From the NCBI GenBank assembly GCA_038745855.1, contig JBCDLC010000004.1:62001-126000 (forward strand): DNA of 64,000 nucleotides, written 5' to 3'. The stretch is from UBA5336 sp038745855 (GTDB lineage: Bacteria > Pseudomonadota > Alphaproteobacteria > Caulobacterales > Hyphomonadaceae). The translations under genes were made by a program, and so were the position numbers. Shown here piece by piece: positions 59,077 to 64,000 of the stretch (position 1 is the first letter of the stretch; each line of letters begins with the position of its first letter). The notes below the pieces were generated by a model. It was not told the DNA's origin. It searched no databases and saw only the letters and a list, made by a program, of their open reading frames with translations.

Positions 59077-59949
59077 ATGGACATCGTATACCTGGCATCG
59101 GCGGTGACCCTTCCCGGCTCCCCGACGCGGCGAAGCGATGCCTACGAGCATGACCAGATGATGGACGCTCTCGAGGGTCCGCTGGCGTCGGAAGGCCTTG
59201 GCCTTTCAGCGGTGCGGTGGGATGCGGAAGGGGTCGACTGGTCGCGCTACGGCGCGGCGATTATCGGCACGACCTGGGACTATTGGGACCGGCAGGAACA
59301 ATTCCTTTCAACGTTGGAAGGGATCGAGCGTCAGACCCGATTGCTCAATCCATCAAAACTGGTGCGGTGGAACAGCCACAAGGGCTATCTGCGCGATCTG
59401 GCGGCACAGGGCGCGCGGACGATCTCAACCTTGTGGGTTGATCACCCCACAGAAGAGGCGGTGGCAACGGGATTCGAAACGCTCGGCAGCGCAGACGTCG
59501 TGTGGAAGCGCCAGGTCGGGGCGGGGGCGGCCGGTCAGCATCGTCTGACGCCGGGTGATCCCGTGCCCGACATGCCGCATGCGATGATGGCCCAGCCGTT
59601 TCTGCCAGCGATCCAGACCGAGGGCGAGCTGAGCTTCATCTTCATTGACGGCGCGTTCTGCCACGCCCTGATGAAGCGAGCGGCAGAGGGCGACTACCGG
59701 ATCCAATCCTCCTACGGCGGCGCGGAGACCGCGGTCGATCCGTCCGCGGACGACCTGGCGGCTGCAAAGTCCATCCTCGGCCTGCTTGATGCGCCGCCAC
59801 TCTATGCCCGTGTCGACATGCTCCGCGCCGACGATGGCGGTCTCCTGCTCATGGAGCTGGAGCTGATCGAGCCGTTTCTCTACCCACTCCAGGGCCCAGA
59901 CCTCGGACCGCGCATGGCAGCAGCCCTGGAGCGGAGACTGAAGCGGTGA
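59077..59949 (+). CDS. ATP-grasp fold protein
   Basis: A 290-aa protein of the RimK/glutathione-synthetase-like ATP-grasp group, resembling DcsG-type ligases. IIGTTWDYWDRQEQFLSTLE and LLNPSKLVRWNSHKGYLRDLA are family landmarks, VVWKRQVGAGAAG is the glycine-rich ATP lid and RVDMLRADDGGLLLMELELIEPFLY holds the Mg-binding acidic residues. It would join a carboxylate to an amine, but no partner genes are adjacent. ATG 59077 follows GCGGAGGGAA. Divergent from the PfkB kinase. Confidence 0.78.
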   Translation: MDIVYLASAVTLPGSPTRRSDAYEHDQMMDALEGPLASEGLGLSAVRWDAEGVDWSRYGAAIIGTTWDYWDRQEQFLSTLEGIERQTRLLNPSKLVRWNSHKGYLRDLAAQGARTISTLWVDHPTEEAVATGFETLGSADVVWKRQVGAGAAGQHRLTPGDPVPDMPHAMMAQPFLPAIQTEGELSFIFIDGAFCHALMKRAAEGDYRIQSSYGGAETAVDPSADDLAAAKSILGLLDAPPLYARVDMLRADDGGLLLMELELIEPFLYPLQGPDLGPRMAAALERRLKR

Positions 59950-59998
59950 CGGAGCAGCAATGTCCGGCGGATTGACCTGCTCTCCGTATGCGTCCTGC

Positions 59999-61972
59999 TC
60001 AGCCCACCGTGCGTTTCAGGTCCGGCGGCGTGGCTTCTTCGACCAGCATCGCCTTGCCTTCATCCAGCCCGATAATCTGTTGACCTTTTGAGCCAAACCG
60101 CCTGAGCGCCAGGGTGCGTTCGCTGGCTTCCCGCTCACCAACCACGGCGATCACCGGGATCTTTTGGTGGGAGTGCTCGCGAACCTTGTAGTTGATTGTC
60201 TCGTTTCGGTTATCCAGCGCGACGCGGAGCCCCGCCGCAGTCAGGGTCTCCACCACTTCAGCAGCATAGTCCGCCGCCGCATCGGTGATCGTTGCAACCA
60301 CGACCTGATCCGGTGCCAGCCAGATCGGGAACGCGCCCGCAAACTCCTCGATCAGGATGCCGATGAACCGCTCCATCGAGCCCAGGATCGCGCGGTGCAG
60401 CATCACCGGCCGGTGCTTTGCGCCATCCTCGGCGATGTATTCCGCACCCAGCCGCTCCGGGAGGACATAGTCGAGCTGGAGCGTGCCGCACTGCCAGACT
60501 CGGCCAATCGCGTCGGTCAACTGGAACTCCAGCTTCGGACCATAGAAGGCGCCCTCGCCCGGCATGATCTCATAGGGCAGCCCGGCCGCTTGTACGGCTT
60601 TCTCCAGGCCTTCCTCTGCCCGGTCCCAGGTCTCGTCCGTCCCGGCCCGGAGCTCTGGCCGTGTCGAGAGCTTCACCGCGATGCCCGAGAAACCGAAATC
60701 CTCATAGACGCTTTGCAGGAGCGCGCAGAACCGGATCGACTCGTCGACGATCTGATCTTCGCGGCAGAAGATGTGCGCATCATCCTGGGTGAACTGGCGC
60801 ACGCGCATGATCCCGTGCAGCGCGCCGTGGGGCTCGTTGCGGTGACAGCAGCCGAACTCTGCCAGCCGCAGCGGCAGGTCGCGATAGGATTTCTGCCCTG
60901 ACTTGAAAACCTCCACATGGGCCGGACAATTCATCGGCTTGATGGCCATCAGCTTGGCGTCCTCGGGGACGACCACATCGCCTTCGCCGCTCGGCACGAA
61001 ATCGGGCACCACGAACATGTTCTCACGGAACTTTCCCCAGTGCCCGGATTTCTCCCACTGGGCCGAGTCCATCAGCTGCGGCGTCTTGATCTCGTCATAG
61101 CCCTCCGACGCCAGACGCCGGCGGATGTACGCCTCGACCTGGAGCCAGACCTGATAGCCCTTCGGGTGCCAGAACACCGACCCCGCAGCCGCTTCCCCGT
61201 CAAGGTGGAAGAGATCAAGCTGGTTGGCGAGCTTCCGGTGATCGCGTTTCTCCGCCTCTTCCAGTCGCCGAAGATACGCCTTCAGCTCCTTCTCCGTCGC
61301 CCACGCGGTGCCATAGATCCGTTGCAGCATGGTGTTTCGGTGGTCACCGCGCCAATAGGCGCCCGCCAGCTTCATCAGCTTGAACGCCTTGGGGATACGC
61401 CCCGTGGACGGGATATGCGGTCCGCGGCACAGGTCGAACCAGTCGCCCTGGCGATAGATCGTCAGCGGCTCGCCCGGCCCGATAATGTCGTCGATGATCT
61501 CGACCTTGTAGTCCTCGCCCATCCCGGTGAAGGTCTTCACCGCCTCAGCCTTCTCCCAGACCTCGCGGATAATCGGGTGATCGGCATCGATGATCTCTCC
61601 CATCTTCTTCTCGATGGCCTCGAAATCATCGGTCGAGAAGGGCTCGTCCCTGGCGAAATCATAGTAGAAGCCGTCTTCCACCACAGGCCCGATCGTCACC
61701 TGCGTCCCCGGATAGAGGTCCTGTACCGCCTGAGCCAGCGCGTGGGCGGCGGCATGGCGGACCATGAACAGCACATCGGCATCTCCAAGGGTGAGGATCT
61801 CGACCGTGGCATCGCCCTCCAACGGGCGGCTCAGGTCCCAGAGCGCGCCATCGACCTTGGCGGCCATAGCTTTCTTGGCGAGGGACTTGGAGATGGTTTG
61901 GGCCACATCCAGCGGACTGGCACCAGCATCATACTGGCGTTGTGAGCCATCGGGGAGCGTAACTTCAATCAT
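59999..61972 (-). CDS. thrS: Threonyl-tRNA synthetase
   Basis: A 657-aa class II synthetase charging tRNA-Thr. N-terminal TGS domain (MIEVTLPDGSQRQYDAG), editing domain with HAAAHALAQAV and GPVVEDGFYYDF, catalytic core with zinc-binding Cys in PMNCPAHVEVF and ligands in HRNEPHGALHG and LHRAILGSMERF, then a C-terminal anticodon domain (APDQVVVATITDAA). ATG 61972 is the standard start; the open frame continues upstream for 50 codons without similarity. About 300 bp separate it from the next gene. Confidence 0.97.
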   Translation of the reverse strand: MIEVTLPDGSQRQYDAGASPLDVAQTISKSLAKKAMAAKVDGALWDLSRPLEGDATVEILTLGDADVLFMVRHAAAHALAQAVQDLYPGTQVTIGPVVEDGFYYDFARDEPFSTDDFEAIEKKMGEIIDADHPIIREVWEKAEAVKTFTGMGEDYKVEIIDDIIGPGEPLTIYRQGDWFDLCRGPHIPSTGRIPKAFKLMKLAGAYWRGDHRNTMLQRIYGTAWATEKELKAYLRRLEEAEKRDHRKLANQLDLFHLDGEAAAGSVFWHPKGYQVWLQVEAYIRRRLASEGYDEIKTPQLMDSAQWEKSGHWGKFRENMFVVPDFVPSGEGDVVVPEDAKLMAIKPMNCPAHVEVFKSGQKSYRDLPLRLAEFGCCHRNEPHGALHGIMRVRQFTQDDAHIFCREDQIVDESIRFCALLQSVYEDFGFSGIAVKLSTRPELRAGTDETWDRAEEGLEKAVQAAGLPYEIMPGEGAFYGPKLEFQLTDAIGRVWQCGTLQLDYVLPERLGAEYIAEDGAKHRPVMLHRAILGSMERFIGILIEEFAGAFPIWLAPDQVVVATITDAAADYAAEVVETLTAAGLRVALDNRNETINYKVREHSHQKIPVIAVVGEREASERTLALRRFGSKGQQIIGLDEGKAMLVEEATPPDLKRTVG

Positions 61973-62271
61973 GGGTCTGTCTTCGGCGTTCGAAACGGGA
62001 ACCGGCCTCGTGGCCATCACCCGCGTGCTTAACGGGAAATCCCGCCCATGCCCACAGCCTGGTGCGTCGGGCGGCGCGAAAGGGATGCGAAGGGTGAGGG
62101 GTGCGAAGTCGGCGGGGCTCAAACGGTTGGAGCGGCGCGCTGGGCCATTCGGCAGGGCTACGCACCCGTGCCAGTTCGGGTCGTCGTTATCTGGGCTGTC
62201 AGTGCCGGAAATTGTCGACCTTGGAAGAGAATGAAGCGGGGCTACGACAGTGGACCCAAGCCGTCAATTGC
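61973..62271. other. Intergenic region upstream of thrS
   Basis: About 300 bp between thrS and the end of the AGE epimerase gene, both on minus. It should contain the thrS promoter and leader. I see no coding sequence, T-box, tRNA-like operator or strong hairpin that I can support. Confidence 0.5.
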
Positions 62272-63465
62272 TCAAGCGCGAGAGCCGGCCACCCTCAGCA
62301 GTTCCGCCAACGCCAGATAGACATGGTATCCCGTCGATGCGGGCATCACCAGCGAGATGGGATTGCCATACCCGTCATACTTGTCGATCCAGCCGCCTTG
62401 AACGGGGGCAGGCGCGAGAAACGTCTCGAACAGCTGCTTCACGGCAGCAGACGCCCGGGCCTCGGCCTCTGCATCCCCAGCTTCCAGCCGCGCCAGGTGC
62501 GCCTTTATCGCTTCGGTGATGCCCCAACAACGCCGGGTGCTATCTTTCAGCGAGCCCGACAAGTGGTGTTCCAGGAACACTTCGCCATTGTCCCCCGTTA
62601 GCCGGATCGCGGTCCCATAGAACGATTGCGCCGCACCGTGCACTGGCCCGCCCAGGCTCCTGGCCTTTTCATGCAACAGCCACACCCACTCGTACTGGTG
62701 ACCCGTCTCATAGCGGTCACCCTCGAGCGGCCGCCAGCCCTCCCGTGAGATCTCTCGCAGACCGCCATCGACCGACACAAACCGTTCATCGACAAGCTGC
62801 TCCAAACGTTCCGCCCGCTCTGCTGATCCCGCATGTCCCGTTACGCCGTGGTGGAACAAAGACGCTTCCAGGAGATGCATGTGGGGGTTCTGCAAGCGAA
62901 CGTTGGAGCTGGGCAACACCTCGAAATATCCGCCATCGCGATCTGGGCGCCGAAAATGAGCATCGATCGCCTCCGACAGCGTATCCGCCGCCGCGCCAGC
63001 CCCCTCGTGTCCCATCGCAGCAGCCTTCGACAGGGCGAGCAGAACGAACGCATTATCGTAGAGATCGGCTGTCTCATCGACGAGCCCCCCGCCGTGCTGC
63101 AGTTGCCGCCCGTAGAGCCCATCGGCGCGCCTGGCTGACGTGAACAGGATATCCAGTCCCAGACGTGTCAGCGCCGCCATACGGTCAGCATCGATACTGT
63201 CCAGCTCGGGTGCCAATTCCTGAAACAGGGCAAAGGAAAATGTCTGCCGCGCCTGCACGCGAACACGCGACGTCTTCTCTTCCGCAAACGGCGTTCCATC
63301 CAGCGCCAGCTCTTCACGGAAGCCGCCATCGGGGTGGACGCCCCTTTCCGCCCAGAGACGTGCCGAATCGGCCATCCAGCTCCGGGTCATACCCAGCCAG
63401 TCGCCCAATGGGCCCGCGTCCCTCGTCACGCTTGGATAGTGCTGGTCGGCCACAGTCTGTTTCAC
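62272..63465 (-). CDS. AGE-family sugar epimerase/isomerase
   Basis: A 397-aa (alpha/alpha)6-barrel protein of the N-acylglucosamine 2-epimerase/mannose isomerase family. Family landmarks: PDGGFREELALDG, RVRVQARQTFSFALFQE, ADLYDNAFVLLALSKA, NPHMHLLEASLFHHGV, and HQYEWVWLLHEKAR, which include the catalytic histidines. Candidate activities are mannose/fructose isomerisation, mannose 6-phosphate isomerisation or cellobiose epimerisation. The start is GTG 63465. It is 48 bp after hldE on the same strand, so a role in nucleotide-sugar or heptose supply is possible. Confidence 0.85.
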   Translation of the reverse strand: MKQTVADQHYPSVTRDAGPLGDWLGMTRSWMADSARLWAERGVHPDGGFREELALDGTPFAEEKTSRVRVQARQTFSFALFQELAPELDSIDADRMAALTRLGLDILFTSARRADGLYGRQLQHGGGLVDETADLYDNAFVLLALSKAAAMGHEGAGAAADTLSEAIDAHFRRPDRDGGYFEVLPSSNVRLQNPHMHLLEASLFHHGVTGHAGSAERAERLEQLVDERFVSVDGGLREISREGWRPLEGDRYETGHQYEWVWLLHEKARSLGGPVHGAAQSFYGTAIRLTGDNGEVFLEHHLSGSLKDSTRRCWGITEAIKAHLARLEAGDAEAEARASAAVKQLFETFLAPAPVQGGWIDKYDGYGNPISLVMPASTGYHVYLALAELLRVAGSRA

Positions 63466-63513
63466 TCCGTCGGTCCCTTGCTTAGCAGAGACGCTGCCAC
63501 ACAGCGATCACCC

Positions 63514-64000
63514 TCATCCCTTGGGCGATTTCGACCGTTCGATAATCGCCGATGTGCTGCGCCCCGGCTCCAGGTCAAGCAGCTCGACCCGCCCGCCATG
63601 GGCTAGCACGCAGTCAGCGCCCACCACATTTTCCAGGGTGTAGTCGGCGCCCTTCACAAGCACATCGGGCAACAGCGCCTCGATTAGCGCCAACGGCGTG
63701 TCCTCCTCAAACATCACCACCGCATCGACCGATCGCAGAGCCAGCAGGAGCGCCGCCCGATCGCCAGCAGGATTGACCGGCCGGCCGTCCCCCTTGAGCC
63801 GGGTGACCGAGGCATCGCTGTTGAGCCCCACCACCAGCCGGTCGCACAGCGCCCGCGCCCGCTCCAGGATCGAGGCGTGGCCCACGTGCAGGATATCGAA
63901 ACAGCCATTGGTGAAGCCCACGGTCAGCCCCTCCCGTCGCCAGGCCTCCACTGCACGCTTGGCATCCTCCTGTGTCAGCGGCGTGCGGAGCCGGCCGGCA
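63514..64000 (-). CDS. hldE: HldE cytidylyltransferase domain (partial, 5' end beyond window)
   Basis: The last 162 residues of the bifunctional heptose 7-phosphate kinase/heptose 1-phosphate adenylyltransferase used in LPS inner-core synthesis. The nucleotidyltransferase motif GFTNGCFDILHVGHASILE has the HxGH pair, and LNSDASVTRLKGDGRPVNP, VKGADYTLENVVGAD and GRSTSAIIER are standard. The frame runs open to the window edge, with linker residues RLRTPLTQEDAKRAVEAW preceding the domain, so the N-terminal kinase domain lies outside. A GTG at 63951 could start a stand-alone domain, but the continuing frame argues for the fused form. Confidence 0.9.
   Translation of the reverse strand, partial: AGRLRTPLTQEDAKRAVEAWRREGLTVGFTNGCFDILHVGHASILERARALCDRLVVGLNSDASVTRLKGDGRPVNPAGDRAALLLALRSVDAVVMFEEDTPLALIEALLPDVLVKGADYTLENVVGADCVLAHGGRVELLDLEPGRSTSAIIERSKSPKG

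Noticed and set aside
59950..59998. Inverted repeat GGAGCAG...CTGCTCTCC between the ATP-grasp gene and thrS
   Set aside because: Long loop, bulged stem and no T-run; not convincing as a terminator.
60917..61945. Open frame antisense to thrS
   Set aside because: Shadow of a strongly conserved synthetase gene.

Overview
The window is a high-GC (roughly 60%+) chromosomal segment of an alphaproteobacterium. Support for this comes from the proA-nadD-rsfS-rlmH order, the LON-domain/Trm112/DUF971 trio, a methylsuccinyl-CoA dehydrogenase of the ethylmalonyl-CoA pathway, and three TonB-dependent receptors. A marine or oligotrophic Caulobacterales/Parvularculales/Hyphomonadaceae-type organism fits, but the genus cannot be fixed from sequence alone. 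I see no phage, transposon, CRISPR array or integrase-bearing island.

Layout. 1-753 holds no gene I can support. 754-6980 is housekeeping: xerC (minus), then proA, nadD, rsfS, rlmH, a TAXI-type solute-binding protein, a DUF1330 protein and free-methionine sulfoxide reductase. 7090-17788 is an envelope module of two tail-to-tail operons: DUF4129, DUF4350, MoxR ATPase, DUF58, SpoIIM-like and RDD on plus; a Gld-type ABC ATPase, permease, GldG-like protein and DUF4340 protein on minus. 17978-22780 carries a dienelactone hydrolase, the LON/Trm112/DUF971 operon, an SDR enzyme, methylsuccinyl-CoA dehydrogenase and tRNA-Ser(GCT).

23023-33706 is an accessory block: a FadR-type GntR regulator translationally coupled to a TonB-dependent receptor, followed by a cysteine-rich DUF3604 lipoprotein, a carboxymuconolactone-decarboxylase-like protein, an MFS carrier and a pair of ABC half-transporters. 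Two copies of TTGTATACAA precede the regulator. The substrate is unknown.

33743-46020 is a xylose/xyloside block: GPH symporter, TonB-dependent receptor, TetR regulator, TIM-barrel isomerase, PhyH-type dioxygenase, aldose 1-epimerase, xylB, xylA and a GH3 glycosidase. Three near-identical palindromes (AATCCAATTGGATT core) sit in exactly the two divergent promoter regions that drive all of these genes, so this looks like a compact self-contained regulon.

46211-57995 is cobalamin assembly and uptake: cobT-cobS-cobC-cobO, then a cobalamin riboswitch leading btuB-btuF-btuC-btuD-cobQ-cbiB-cobD, with convergent cobU behind a PfkB kinase. Only late or salvage steps are present. B12 supply links to the B12-dependent ethylmalonyl-CoA pathway implied by methylsuccinyl-CoA dehydrogenase. 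The window closes with an ATP-grasp protein, thrS, an AGE-family epimerase and the 3' part of hldE.
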